DNA of 64,000 bases from JACVRM01 sp963809765 (GCA_963809765.1 CAWEKT010000001.1:620001-684000); one strand, 5' to 3'; positions 9,590 through 21,271 are shown, counted from the first letter of the stretch. Made by a program: numbers and translations. The notes: generated from the letters alone by a model not told the origin.

Positions 9590-10853
9590 GCGCTTCCGGC
9601 TTCGCCGACCCGGCGGGCTCTGGCGGCACCGCGACTTCATGCGCCTCTGGGGGGCGCAGACGATCTCCCAGTTCGGCAGCCAGGTCACGTTCCTGGCGCT
9701 TCCGCTCGCGGCGATCCTCGTCCTCGATGCCAGTACCTTCGAGGTGGCGCTGCTCAGCGCGCTGGAGTGGACGCCCTGGCTGCTCTTCAGCCTCCCGATC
9801 GGCGCCTGGATCGACCGCGTGCGCCGGCGGCCAGTGCTCATCGCCGCCGACGTCGGCCGCGCGCTGGTGCTGGTCTCGATCCCGCTCGCCTACGCGTTCG
9901 ACGCGCTGACGATCTGGCAGCTCTACGTCGTCGGCTTCCTCGTCGGCGTGCTCACCGTCTTCTTCGACGTCGCGTACCAGTCGTACCTCCCGTCCCTCGT
10001 CCGCCGCGAGGAGCTGCCGGAGGGCAACTCGAAGCTCGAGATCAGCCGCTCCGGCGCGCAGCTGGCCGGCCCGGCCCTTGCCGGCGCACTGCTCGAGATC
10101 GTCACCGCGCCCGTCGCGATCCTGGTCGACGCCGTCAGCTTCGTCCTGTCGGGTGCGTGGCTGACACGGATCGAGGCCGAGGAGACGGTCGAGCTGCTCG
10201 ATGAGCAGCGCAGCATTCTCGGGGACATCCGCGACGGCCTGCGCTTCGTCGTCCAGGACCCGTACTTGCGCCCGAGCATGATCTACGTCGCGGTCTTCAA
10301 CTTCTTCGCGCAGATCCTCGGCGCCATCTTCCTGGTGTATGCGGTGCGTGACCTCGAGTTGTCCGCCGGGACGATCGGGCTCGTGTTCGGCCTCGGGAAC
10401 ATCGGCTTTCTCGCAGGCGCGGTGCTGGCGCCACGCATCTCCGGCCGGCTCGGCATCGGGCCGACGCTGATCGGCTCGGCCGCCCTCGGGGGCTTCACGC
10501 TCTTCCTCGTGCCGCTCGCGCCTCAGTCGAACCCGGTCCCGTTCCTGCTTGCGCAGGGCATCGTCATCGGCTTCCTGATCGTGCTCTACAACGTCGCCGG
10601 CATCAGCTTCTTCCAGGCGATCACGCCGGACCGGATGCTCGGCCGGATGAATGCGTCCAGGCGGTTCGTGGTCTGGGGCGTCATCCCGCTCGGGTCGCTC
10701 GCCGGCGGCGTCCTGGCGTCCACGATCGGCCTGCGCGAGACCCTCTTCGTCGCGGCCTCGGGCGCCTCTGTCGCCTTCCTGCCGCTGCTCTTCTCGCCGC
10801 TCCGGTCGCTGCGCGACATGCCGACGGCCGAGCCGGCGCTCGAGCATGCCTGA
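9582..10853 (+). CDS. MFS exporter 3
   Basis: The 423-residue protein is a close paralogue of MFS exporter 1, sharing WRHRDFMRLWGAQTIS, the loop WIDRVRRRP, and LTIWQLYVVGF followed by VFFDVAYQSYLPSLV. The GTG start lies inside the end of exporter 2 and its stop overlaps the start of exporter 4, giving four exporters in one continuous translational unit. The regular alternation of subfamilies could come from duplication of a gene pair. Confidence 0.83.
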   Translation: MPERFRLRRPGGLWRHRDFMRLWGAQTISQFGSQVTFLALPLAAILVLDASTFEVALLSALEWTPWLLFSLPIGAWIDRVRRRPVLIAADVGRALVLVSIPLAYAFDALTIWQLYVVGFLVGVLTVFFDVAYQSYLPSLVRREELPEGNSKLEISRSGAQLAGPALAGALLEIVTAPVAILVDAVSFVLSGAWLTRIEAEETVELLDEQRSILGDIRDGLRFVVQDPYLRPSMIYVAVFNFFAQILGAIFLVYAVRDLELSAGTIGLVFGLGNIGFLAGAVLAPRISGRLGIGPTLIGSAALGGFTLFLVPLAPQSNPVPFLLAQGIVIGFLIVLYNVAGISFFQAITPDRMLGRMNASRRFVVWGVIPLGSLAGGVLASTIGLRETLFVAASGASVAFLPLLFSPLRSLRDMPTAEPALEHA

Positions 10854-12111
10854 GTTCCCCGCCGCCCCGCCCCCGAGGCGGCGGGGGCCCCTCTTCGCGC
10901 TCTACGCGGCCGACGTCGTCTCGCTGAGCGGCAACGCGGTCGCGCAGATCGCGATCCCCTGGTACGTCCTGATCGAGACCGGGAGCCCCGTCCTCACCGG
11001 GCTCGCCGTCTTCTTCGGCTTCCTGCCGGTCGTGATCGCCGCGCTCTTCGGCGGGGTCATCGTCGACCGGCTCGGCTTCCGCACCGCGAGCGTCGTCGCC
11101 GACCTCGCGAGCGCGGCCGCGGTGGCGGCGATCCCGCTGCTGCACCTGACGGTCGGCATCGAGCTCTGGCAGCTGATGGCCCTCGTCTTCGTCGGCGCAC
11201 TGCTCGACACACCGGGGGCGACGGCGCGGTCGGCGCTCTTTCCGGATCTGGTCGAGCTCGCCCGCATGCCGATGGAGCGCGCGGCCGGCATCCGCGGCGC
11301 GATCCAGCGCTCGTCGCTGCTGCTCGGCGGGCCCATCGCCGGCGTCCTCATCGCGTCCGTCGGCGCCACCAACGCGCTCTTCCTCGATGCGGCCTCGTTC
11401 CTGGTCTCGGCGGCGCTCGTCGCCTTCGCCGTGCCCGCTGCCCGGCGCGCGAAAGGGCCGGAAGAAGCGCCGGCGCGGTTCTTCGGCGAGCTCGTGGACG
11501 GGCTCCGCTTCATCCGTCGCCACCGGCTCGTTCGCGCGGTCGTGCTCACGGTGCTAGTGACCAACTTCCTCGATGCACCCCTGCCCGTCGTGATGCCCGT
11601 GCTTGCGGACGAGGTGTACGGAGGCGCCGTGGAGCGCGGGTTGATGGCCGGCGTCTTCGGCGGCTTTGCGCTGCTCGGCTCGCTCGTCTTCAGCGCCGTC
11701 GGGCACCGGATGCCGCGCCGGCTCACCTTCCTCGGCTGCTTCCTGATCTGGGCCGTCGACTACCTCGTGCTGGCCACGCTGCCGCCGTTCGAGGTGACGC
11801 TCGTGGCGCTGGCCCTCGGCGGGCTCGCGATCGGGCCGATCAACCCGCTGCTGATGGCGATCGGGTACGAGCAGATCCCGGCGGAGCTGCGAGGACGCGT
11901 GCTCGGCGCGATCACCGCCGGCGCGTGGGCCGCGATCCCGGCAGGCATCCTGCTCGGCGGCGTGCTCGTGGACGCGTTCGGCACCGCCTGGACGCTCTTC
12001 GCGATCGGCTCCTGCTACACCGCGGTGGGGGTCTACGGCTTCTTCAACCCCGCGTTCCGCGAGATGGACCGGCGGCCGTCGCTGGAGCTTGTGACGGATC
12101 GAGCCGCATGA
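10846..12111 (+). CDS. MFS exporter 4
   Basis: This 421-residue major facilitator protein has a short Pro-rich N-terminus, then LYAADVVSLSGNAVAQIAIP and the helix 2-3 loop VDRLGFRTA. It is more distant from exporters 1-3 than 1 is from 3. The ATG overlaps the stop of exporter 3. Its 3' end runs into the oppositely oriented acetyltransferase at 12044. The substrate is unknown. Confidence 0.82.
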   Translation: MPEFPAAPPPRRRGPLFALYAADVVSLSGNAVAQIAIPWYVLIETGSPVLTGLAVFFGFLPVVIAALFGGVIVDRLGFRTASVVADLASAAAVAAIPLLHLTVGIELWQLMALVFVGALLDTPGATARSALFPDLVELARMPMERAAGIRGAIQRSSLLLGGPIAGVLIASVGATNALFLDAASFLVSAALVAFAVPAARRAKGPEEAPARFFGELVDGLRFIRRHRLVRAVVLTVLVTNFLDAPLPVVMPVLADEVYGGAVERGLMAGVFGGFALLGSLVFSAVGHRMPRRLTFLGCFLIWAVDYLVLATLPPFEVTLVALALGGLAIGPINPLLMAIGYEQIPAELRGRVLGAITAGAWAAIPAGILLGGVLVDAFGTAWTLFAIGSCYTAVGVYGFFNPAFREMDRRPSLELVTDRAA

Positions 12112-12674
12112 CGACCCGGGGGAGGTGGTCGGCCCGCGCCTGGGTCTCGGCCACGCGGCGGAACCCCGCGCGTTCGAACATCGCTGCCGTCCCGATGGTA
12201 CGCCGCCGTGCCGTGGATCCGCTTGCCGCCCGTCTCGACCGGATACGCCTCGAGCATCGGACCACCGGCGTCCCGTGCGTGCGCGATCACCGCCGTGCGA
12301 GCAGCGCTTGCGCGACCCCCTGCCGGCGGTAGCCAACCCGGACCGTGAAGCAGAAGATCGACCAGACGGGCAGGTCGTCGACCCTGGGGATCGTGCGTGA
12401 GCGTACCGAGCCGGCCGACGCGCTCGCGGGGCGCGAACCCGACCCACCCGACGGGCAAGCCGTCGAGGTACGCCACCAGGCCTCCGGGCGGTCTCTCGCC
12501 GAGCTGCGCCTTCAGGGCCGCGAGTCTCTGCTCGGCGGTCGACCGGCTGTACTCACCGGAGGTCATCCGCCAGTACTGGCACATGCACGCGGGGTTGACG
12601 ATCGCCGCGACGCCGTCGATGTGCGCCGGTGTCGCCGGGACGACCTCGATACCGGGAATCAGTGGTTGCGCCAC
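12044..12674 (-). CDS. GNAT acetyltransferase, frame-disrupted
   Basis: Conserved GNAT segments can be read on the minus strand in several frames: an N-terminal VAQPLIPGIEVVPATPAHID and GWVGFAPRERVGRL in one, WSIFCFTVRVGYRRQGVAQA in another (the acetyl-CoA-binding loop), then AHARDAGGPMLEAYPVETGG and MFERAGFRRVAETQA. At least three frame changes are needed. The gene resembles acetyltransferases that act on small molecules, but the acceptor is unknown. The GTG at 12674 is the likely start. Either a decayed gene or, given the rest of the window, one with base errors. Confidence 0.6.
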
Positions 12675-12698
12675 GGAGTTTCGAGCGGTAGATCGACC

Positions 12699-13597
12699 AT
12701 GCAACGGCTCATTCTGATCCCACTGTCCTTGCTCGGCCTGGCAGCGGCCGCCTCGGCCGCCCCGACCGTGCCCGAGAGCTGGCTGTCTCACGTCCGAGCC
12801 GGCGCGACCACCGACCTCGTCGTTGTCAGCATCGACGGCCGCATCGTGCGGCGGCTGACGAGCGACCGGCGGACATCCGACTACTTCCCGGTCTGGTCGC
12901 CGGACGGCCGCCGGCTCGTCTTCGTCAGCAACCGCGACGGCGACGACGAGCTGTTCCTGATGAACGCGAACGGCTCGGGCCTGCGCCAGCTGACGAGGAA
13001 CCGCGCGGTCGACACCACGCCTGCCTGGTCGCCGGACGGCCGTTCGCTCGTCTTCGCGTCGAACCGCGCGCGGCGGCGAGCACAAGCTCTACGTGCTGCG
13101 GGTCGACACCGGCTCCGCCCGGCAGCTGGCGCGAGGGCCGCGAACGGCGTTCGACATCGCCCCGTCGTGGTCGCCCGACGGCAGGCTGATCGCCTTCGCC
13201 AGCAATCGCGCCGCCTACGCGAACTCCGACATCTGGCTCGTGCGGCCGGACGGGACCGGCCTGCGGCGGCTCACGCGAACGGCCGGCAGCGAGTCGCGGC
13301 CCGGGCGACGAGGGCACGCCCGCGTTCTCGCCGGACGGCCGGCGCATCGCGTTCTCGACGAACCGCGACCGGCAGCAGGAGATCTACGTCATGGACGCGG
13401 ACGGAACGGACATGCGCCGGCTCACCCGGGCGTCCGGCCGCGACGACATCCTGCCGCGCTGGTCGCCGGACGGCCGGTCGGTCGCCTTCACCGGCACGCC
13501 CTTCCCGCAAGGGCGGCCGAGCGTCTACGTCGTTCCCGCCGCCGGCGGCGCCGCCCGCCGGGTGACCACCGGCGGCGACGCCTCCTGGCGTCCGTAG
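12699..13597 (+). CDS. Secreted TolB-like beta-propeller protein, frame-disrupted
   Basis: A signal peptide (MQRLILIPLSLLGLAAAASA) precedes PD40/TolB-type repeats, each carrying the signature WSPDGR with a following FxSNR: FPVWSPDGRRLVFVSNRDGD, PAWSPDGRSLVFASNR, SWSPDGRLIAFASNR, AFSPDGRRIAFSTNR and PRWSPDGRSVAFTGT. Such exported propellers bind partner proteins or ligands. Two +1 shifts break the frame near 13075 and 13305, each probably one extra G or C. It has no Tol-Pal neighbours, as expected outside Gram-negative bacteria. Confidence 0.8.
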
Positions 13598-13648
13598 CGC
13601 TGCCGCGCACCGGGACTTTCGCGCCGACGTCGCGCTAGCGTGATCTGC

Positions 13649-14909
13649 ATGAGCCGGGGCACGCTTCTGCGCAGCCGCCCGCTGCGGGCGCTCCTCGCCG
13701 CCGAGGCGATCTCCAGCGCCGGTGTGCAGATGACCTGGCTCGCGCTGCCGTGGTTCGTGCTCACCACGACCGGCTCGCCGGCGCGCATGGGCGTGGTGGC
13801 TGCGGCCGAGATCGCCCCGGCGGCAGTCCTCGGCATCGTCAGCGGCGGGCTTCGTGTCCCGCTTCGGCGCGCGCATGACGATGCTCTTCAGCGACGCCGT
13901 CCGCACGGTGATCGTGGCGCTCATCCCGACGCTGCACCTCTTCGGGGCGCTCTCGTTCGGCGTGCTGATCGTGCTGGTGCTGATCCTCGGCGTCTTCCTG
14001 ACGCCGTATGCGGGCGCGCAGCGCGTGATCATCCCCGAGCTCGTCGGCGAAGACCCGAAGCGGGTGGGGGAGGCGATGTCGCTCTTCAACGGCGCCATGT
14101 CGACCGCGGGGCTGCTCGGCCCGCCGATCGCCGGCCTCCTGATCGGGACGATCGGCACGACCGCGGTGCTCTACGTCGACGCGGCCACCTACCTGGTCGC
14201 CTTCGTCCTCATCGGCGGCTTCGTGCCGCGGATCGCGGCGGCCGTCGAGGCGCCGGAGGACCGCGGTCTCCTCGCAGGCGTCCGCTTCATCCTCCGCGAC
14301 CGGCTGCTGCGCGCCTGGACGCTCGGCATCAGCGGCCTCAACTTCGCCTGGAGCGCGATGGCGATTGCGCTGCCGGTGCTCGTGCTCGAGCGCTACGGCG
14401 AGCACCCGGAGATCCTCGGCTGGACGTTCGGCGCCTTCGGCCTCGGCGCAGTCGCCGGGGCGGCGCTCGCCTACCGGCTCATGAGCCGCTTCGAGCACAA
14501 GGTGCTCGGCGGCATCGCCGGCCTCGCTCAGATCGCGCCGCTCTGGATCTTCGTGGTCGAGACGCCGGTGGCGGTGCTCGTCGGCGCGGCCCTACTCGCC
14601 GGCCTGGCGATGCCGATCGTGAACTCGGCCGTCATGACCGAGCGGACGACGCGCACGCCGCCTCGTCTACGGGCCAAGGTCAACACGGTCGCGGTCACCG
14701 GCGCGATCCTGCTCTCACCGCTTGGCGCGTTGCTCGCCGGACCGGCCCTCGAGGCGTTCCCGCTCGACACGGTGCTCGTCGCGACGATGGTCGCGATGAC
14801 GGCGAGCATGCTGCTGATCGCGGTCACCGGCTTTCGCCACCGCCACGCCCACGCGCCGTATGCCGGCGACGCCGCCCCCGGGTTCGCGGTGCAGGAACCG
14901 GACGGCTAG
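13649..14909 (+). CDS. MFS exporter 5, frame-disrupted
   Basis: A 12-helix major facilitator protein of the exporter 2 subfamily, with MTWLALPWFVLTTTGSPARM near the start and a FGARMTMLFSD loop. One +1 shift near 13847 separates the first 65 residues from the rest; removing one G from GGCGGGCTTC restores SGGFVSRFGAR. A TANNNT box (TAGCGT, 13636-13641) lies 7 bases before the ATG, suggesting a leaderless transcript separate from the preceding gene. Confidence 0.8.
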
Positions 14910-15415
14910 ACGGTCCCGCCGGCCTCCGACTCAGGCACCTCGGCGCCCTCCTCGAGCTCGTCCGCCTTCCGCGTCAGCGCCACGAAACCGGCCTGCAGGA
15001 AGTCGTTGGCCGCCGAGGCGGCGAGCGACCAGGTCAGCATCCGGCCGACGCGGGGCGCGAGGATTTGCGTCGCGGCGAGCCCCGCTGCAGCCCACGTGCC
15101 GACGCAGCGTGTGCAGGTGACGAGTTCGCCAATCGCCTGCTGGGCACCGGTGCCTGCCGGCACCTCGTCTTCGCCGAGGTAGGCGTCGCCGCGGACGAAC
15201 GGGTCGCGGATGAAGCTCGCTATGCGGTCACGGGAGAGCGTCCGCGCCGCCTTGAACGTCGCGGCGCCGAGGATGGCGAAGTCGAGCGCGGTCTGGCACT
15301 GCGGGTCGCGGCCGAGCGCACGGCTCAGCGCACCCGAGCCGGCGAGCAGGGCGGCGAAGGCGCCGGTGATCGCGGCGTAGGACTCGTAGGGGGGATGCTC
15401 AGGAGGCTGCGGCAC
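14906..15415 (-). CDS. DUF1360 family membrane protein
   Basis: The 169-residue product has hydrophobic segments and the LVTCTRCVGTWAAAGLAA stretch, where the CxxC followed by GTW is the DUF1360 signature. Function is unknown; relatives in Firmicutes are linked to sporulation, which need not apply here. The GTG at 15415 is chosen because the conserved YESYAAITGAFAALL starts a few residues later. It overlaps the end of the tetR gene by 17 bases, so the two are probably one operon. Its 3' end meets MFS exporter 5. Confidence 0.72.
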   Translation of the reverse strand: MPQPPEHPPYESYAAITGAFAALLAGSGALSRALGRDPQCQTALDFAILGAATFKAARTLSRDRIASFIRDPFVRGDAYLGEDEVPAGTGAQQAIGELVTCTRCVGTWAAAGLAATQILAPRVGRMLTWSLAASAANDFLQAGFVALTRKADELEEGAEVPESEAGGTV

Positions 15416-16007
15416 GCGTGCGGGTCTTCCGCCGCGTGCGTGCTGCCGAAACCTCGCGCGGGGCGACGCCCGTCTCGACCAGGTGCACGAGTTCGTCGAA
15501 GTCGGGCATCGGATCGCCGCTCGCGCGGCGCATCGCCAGCCCATTCGCGACCAGGCTGAGGAACAGCCCGACCGACTCGATCGACACGTCGTCGCGCAGT
15601 CGCTGCCCGCGCAGCCGCTCGAGCCGCTCCTCGCGGTGGGAGTGCAGCTCGGCCATCTTGGCCTCGACGAGCTCGCGCATGCGCGGATCCGTACGCACGC
15701 GGGCCATCGACTCGAGCATCGCGCCGAGCCAGTCCTCGTCCTCGTGCGCGATTGCCTCGAGGGCGGCTCGGAAGCCCTGCTCCAGCAAGACGTTCGTGAG
15801 GCGCTCCGACGACGCGACGGCCGTCTCGACGAAGAGCGCTTCCTTGTTCGGGAAGTAGTTGAAGATCGCGCCACGGGAGAGGCCGCTCTCCTCTTCGAGG
15901 CGGGCGACCGTCGCCCCTGCGTAGCCGTAACGGGCGAAGCAGCGCTGCGCGGCGGCCAGGATCTCGGCCCGCCGCCCCGCCTTGTGCTCGTCGCTCACCT
16001 TCGGCAT
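15399..16007 (-). CDS. TetR-family transcriptional repressor
   Basis: The N-terminal helix-turn-helix is classic: RRAEILAAAQRCFARYGYAG, then TVARLEEESGLSRGAIFNYF and PNKEALF. The remaining 150 residues are the variable ligand-binding and dimer domain. It is divergent from MFS exporter 6, with a palindromic operator between the two genes, the standard layout for a drug-responsive repressor of an exporter. The ATG at 16007 is preferred over 16016 because TAAAGT (16020-16015 on the minus strand) is placed as a -10 box seven bases before it. Confidence 0.88.
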   Translation of the reverse strand: MPKVSDEHKAGRRAEILAAAQRCFARYGYAGATVARLEEESGLSRGAIFNYFPNKEALFVETAVASSERLTNVLLEQGFRAALEAIAHEDEDWLGAMLESMARVRTDPRMRELVEAKMAELHSHREERLERLRGQRLRDDVSIESVGLFLSLVANGLAMRRASGDPMPDFDELVHLVETGVAPREVSAARTRRKTRTRAAAS

Positions 16008-16021
16008 CGAACACACTTTAC

Positions 16022-16050
16022 TTTACAAAACAGTACGTTCGTTTTATATT
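16022..16050 (+). promoter_or_regulatory. Promoter of MFS exporter 6 with overlapping TetR operator
   Basis: TTTACA (16022-16027), a 17-base spacer and TATATT (16045-16050) form a near-consensus promoter. Inside it the arms TACAAAAC (16024-16031) and GTTTTATA (16041-16048) are inverted copies with one mismatch around 9 bases. A repressor dimer here would cover the whole promoter and sit close to the start of the divergent tetR gene. This AT-rich stretch stands out in very GC-rich DNA. Confidence 0.75.
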
Positions 16051-16077
16051 GTGCCTCGTCCCGAGAAGGAGGCCCCG

Positions 16078-17329
16078 ATGTCCGAAGTGAAGTCCCGCTC
16101 GCTCGCCGCACTGGTCGCCGCCGAGATCGTCTCGATCGGCGGCACGCGCATGACCTATCTGGCGCTGCCCTGGTTCGTGCTCGTCACCACCGGCTCGGCC
16201 AGCAAGATGACGCTCGTCCTCGCCGTCGAGATCCTGCCGATGGCGCTCTTCGGCGTGCCCAGCGGCGCGCTGGTGCAGCGCTTCGGCGCCCGGACGGTGA
16301 TGCTCGTCTCCGACCTCGTGCGCGTGCCACTGCTCGCCGCAATACCACTCCTGCACGGGCTCGACCTCCTGACCTTCCCACTGCTCCTGACGCTGGTCTT
16401 CCTGCTCGGCTGCTTCATGGCGCCCTACTTCGCCTCGCAGCGTGTGATCGTGCCGGAGCTCGTCGGCGAGGACGAAACGCGCATGTCGCAGGCGAACAGC
16501 CTCATCGAGGGCGGCACGGCGTTCGCGGCGCTCGGCGGCCCGGCGCTCGCCGGCCTGCTGATCCCGTTCATCGGCGCCCCGGCCGTGCTCTACATCGACG
16601 CGGCCACCTACCTCGTCTCCTTCGTGCTGATCCTCGCCTTCGTGCCCAGGCGCAAGCCGATCGCGGCTCGGGCGGTTGACGGTGTTCTCGCCGGTCTGCG
16701 CTTCCTGCTGCGCGACCCGCTGCTCGGGCCGATGGCTGCCACGGTCGTCGCTTTTGGCTTCCTCACGGCCGGCATGTCCGCTGCCCTCCCCTTCTACGCG
16801 TTCGACGAGTTCGACAGCGCGCGGGTCGCCGGGCTGTTCTACACGGCGCTGGGGGCGGGCGCCCTCGTCGGGAGCCTCGCGGCCGTCGCCGTCGTCCGGC
16901 GGGTCAAGCCGCTGCGGCTCGCGGGCATGGCGATCCTCGCCTTCGCGCTGCCGCTCTGGGTGCTCCCGTTCCAGCCGCCGCTCGCGATCGTGTTTGCGGC
17001 GCTGTTCCTGGCGACGCTCTTCTCGCCGCTCGTCAACGGCCCGGTGATCGGCGTGCTCACCAAGCGGACGCCGCCCGAGCTGCGCGCGAAGGTGATGACG
17101 GCCGTGATCACCGTCAGCACGATCGCCGCGCCGGGAGGATTTCTCGCCGCCGGGCCAGATCATCGAGCGCTGGGGCGTCGTGCCGGTCTTCACGATCGTC
17201 GCCGCCGGCGTCTCGCTGACGGCGCTGGTCTTCTCGTTCATCGTCCTCAGCCACGAGAGCGACCTCGACGAGCCAGTCCCGGAGGCGACCGTCGCGCCGC
17301 AGCCTGTCGCGGCCGGCGGCGAGGTGTGA
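16078..17329 (+). CDS. MFS exporter 6 (TetR-controlled), frame-disrupted
   Basis: A 12-helix major facilitator protein of the same subfamily as exporters 2 and 5 (TYLALPWFVLVTTGSASKM, FGARTVMLVSD). The ATG follows a good Shine-Dalgarno (GAAGGAGG). Near 17153 one extra G in GCCGGGCCAG shifts the frame; after correction the protein continues AAGQIIERWGVVPVFTIVAA and ends at 17329. The stop overlaps the GTG of the next acetyltransferase gene. Export of a toxic compound sensed by the divergent TetR protein is the likely role. Confidence 0.83.
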
Positions 17330-17814
17330 GCGAGGACTGCGTCATCCGCACGCCACGCCTCGAGGACGCGCATGACTTCGTGCGCGCCCACGAGGCGGCG
17401 TGGGACGCCGTCGGGCTCTCGGATCGGCCGCTCGCGGAGCTGGCGCCGTTCGAGCAGCGCGTGCAGGTCTTCGAGGACTCCCTCGCGCAACTCTCGGATG
17501 ACGGCCACGTCTGGCTGGCGGAGCGCGACGGCGCCATCCTCGGCTTCATCTCCTGCACGCGCGGCGGCGACGCGGCGGAGCTCCGGAACCTCTACGTCGT
17601 TCCGGAGGCGTGGGGGTCGGGCGTGGGACGCGCGCTGCACGACAAGGCAATCACGTGGATGCGCGAGCGGCAGGCGGCGGCGGCAATCCTCTGGGTCGCC
17701 GAGGCCAACGCGCGCGCCCGCCGCTTCTACGAGCGCGAGGGCTGGGAGGCGGAAAGCGAGACGCGCAAGAGCCCGCTCGGCCCATCAGAGCGGCGCTACC
17801 GGTTGACTCTCTAG
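17326..17814 (+). CDS. GNAT acetyltransferase
   Basis: The 162-residue protein is a complete single-domain GNAT enzyme. The acetyl-CoA-binding region is LRNLYVVPEAWGSGVGRALH and the C-terminal part contains ANARARRFYEREGWE, typical of the family. The GTG start overlaps the exporter 6 stop (GTGA), so it is co-translated with the TetR-controlled exporter and might modify the same compound. The acceptor is unknown. Confidence 0.82.
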   Translation: MSEDCVIRTPRLEDAHDFVRAHEAAWDAVGLSDRPLAELAPFEQRVQVFEDSLAQLSDDGHVWLAERDGAILGFISCTRGGDAAELRNLYVVPEAWGSGVGRALHDKAITWMRERQAAAAILWVAEANARARRFYEREGWEAESETRKSPLGPSERRYRLTL

Positions 17815-17836
17815 GCGCGAGTACGCTTGAGCGGAG

Positions 17837-19849
<2,013 letters not shown>

Positions 19850-19862
19850 GAGGAGAGAGACC

Positions 19863-20159
19863 ATGTGCCGGAACATCCGTACGCTGCACAACTTCGAGCC
19901 GCCTGCCACACACGAGGAGGTCCACGCCTCGGCGCTGCAGTACGTGCGCAAGATCAGCGGGACCACCAAGCCGTCGCGCGCGAACGCCGCCGCGTTCGAG
20001 CGGGCCGTCGAGGAGGTCGCCGCGGCGACCGAGCGCCTGCTCGCCGCGCTCGTAACCGCCGCGCCGCCGCAGGACCGCGAAGTCGAGGCTGCGCGGGCGC
20101 GGGAGCGCGCTGCCAAGCGCTACGGCAGCGCCGATGCCGTTCAGGCCGCCCGGGCCTGA
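19863..20159 (+). CDS. DUF2277 family protein
   Basis: The 98-residue protein begins MCRNIRTLHNFEPPATHEEV, the invariant N-terminus of DUF2277, and contains ALQYVRKISGTTKPS. It is a small helical soluble protein of unknown function. A purine-rich Shine-Dalgarno (GAGAGGAGAGAG) precedes the ATG. It lies 13 bases after uvrB and is probably in the same transcript. Confidence 0.85.
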   Translation: MCRNIRTLHNFEPPATHEEVHASALQYVRKISGTTKPSRANAAAFERAVEEVAAATERLLAALVTAAPPQDREVEAARARERAAKRYGSADAVQAARA

Positions 20160-20225
20160 CCAAAGGTTTAGGGTCTCCGCCCTCGCGGGAGACTGACCCG
20201 CCTGACAACGGGAGAGGAGACGTGA

Positions 20226-20366
20226 ATGGGTGGAATCGGCCTCGGCGGCCTACTGGTGATCATCGGGATCATCATCGCCATCGTCTGGAGCCTCTGGCTC
20301 GGAATCATCATCGCGCTCATCGGGCTGATCGCCTTCGGCGGCTTCGCCCGCGGCCGCTGGTACTAG
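20226..20366 (+). CDS. Small membrane protein (46 residues)
   Basis: The product starts MGGIGLGGLLVIIGIIIAIV and continues WSLWLGIIIALIGLIAFGGF, two hydrophobic stretches long enough to cross the membrane, then a short basic tail. GGGAGAGGAG about 10 bases upstream serves as the ribosome-binding site. No domain is recognised; small proteins of this kind are common in actinobacteria. Confidence 0.65.
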   Translation: MGGIGLGGLLVIIGIIIAIVWSLWLGIIIALIGLIAFGGFARGRWY

Positions 20367-20387
20367 AGGGCGGAGCGGGTCACGAAA

Positions 20388-20418
20388 CCGAGTTAGTGGC
20401 AGACTGCCACTAACTCGG
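20388..20418. terminator. Bidirectional hairpin terminator between convergent genes
   Basis: Arms 20388-20401 (CCGAGTTAGTGGCA) and 20405-20418 are perfect 14-base reverse complements with a 3-base loop. It sits between the small membrane protein gene and the 3' end of the convergent phosphoesterase gene, so it can end transcription from both sides. Confidence 0.7.
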
Positions 20419-20420
20419 TG

Positions 20421-21242
20421 CTACGCCGGGCGCCTGGCCAGTGGGTGGCGGCCGCGCGGGTAGAGGCGCTCGGCCGTCAAAGCCCAGTCGTCGTCGCGCC
20501 AGATGTACGTCACGACGCTGAGCGTTTCGCCTGTGGCCTCGTAGAGGTGCATGCCGCGGGCCTCGCCGCGGCGGTTCGGGCGCGGCTGGCCGAGCCCCGG
20601 CGCGTTCGTGACCACGGCACTGCGCTCGCCCCCGTGGACGACCTCGAACTCGCGCCGCTCGGCGACGGCCGACTGGTGCACGTGTCCGGCCACGATCAGC
20701 TCGGCGCCGGCGCCGACAAGCGTCGCGAGCACGCGCTTGCGCCGCGAGAGCGGCGGCTTCCAGGCGCGCCACGGCGCTCCGAGCAGATGGTGGTGGACAG
20801 CGACGACGCGCAGCGCCTCCTCGGGAGCCTCGTTTAGCAGCTGCTGGGTCCGTGCCAGCTGCTCGCTCGAGATCGCGCCCGACTGGTGGCGGTAGGGCCG
20901 CACGGAGTTGAGCCCGATGACGAGCATGGTGTCGGTGCGGTGAACGGGCTCGCGCTCGGGCCACTCGCGGTCGAACTCCTGCCACGTGCGCGTAAACCGC
21001 CGGATCGACCACGGAGGGATGTCGTGGTTGCCGGGGATGACGACGATCGGCTGCTCGAGGCGACGGAGGAAGGCGGCTGCGCGGGCGTGCTGTTCGCGGG
21101 TGCCACGGTGCGTCAGGTCGCCGGTCATCAGCACCAGCTCGGGGTCGAGCTCGGCGATCAATCCGGGCAGCGCGGCCTGCAGCTGCGTCTGCTCCGCGGT
21201 GCCCGTGTGGACGTCGGAAATGTGGAGAATCCGGGTAAGCAC
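20421..21242 (-). CDS. Calcineurin-like metallophosphoesterase (CpdA-like)
   Basis: The 273-residue protein has the metallophosphoesterase motif series ILHISDVH, MTGDLTHRG, IPGNHDI, VAVHHHLLG and AGHVHQS, which bind two metal ions. The family includes 3',5'-cAMP phosphodiesterases and other phosphohydrolases; the arrangement here is closest to the CpdA/Icc group. Two class III adenylyl cyclases lie a few kilobases away, so cAMP is a possible substrate, but that link is inference. Confidence 0.82.
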   Translation of the reverse strand: MLTRILHISDVHTGTAEQTQLQAALPGLIAELDPELVLMTGDLTHRGTREQHARAAAFLRRLEQPIVVIPGNHDIPPWSIRRFTRTWQEFDREWPEREPVHRTDTMLVIGLNSVRPYRHQSGAISSEQLARTQQLLNEAPEEALRVVAVHHHLLGAPWRAWKPPLSRRKRVLATLVGAGAELIVAGHVHQSAVAERREFEVVHGGERSAVVTNAPGLGQPRPNRRGEARGMHLYEATGETLSVVTYIWRDDDWALTAERLYPRGRHPLARRPA

Positions 21243-21271
21243 GGGCGTTCGAGGCTATACACTCAGCCAGG

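Noticed and set aside
12044..12674. Acetyltransferase fragments as a true pseudogene
   Set aside because: Motif order is intact and the disruption is the same kind as in housekeeping genes, so decay cannot be claimed from this sequence.
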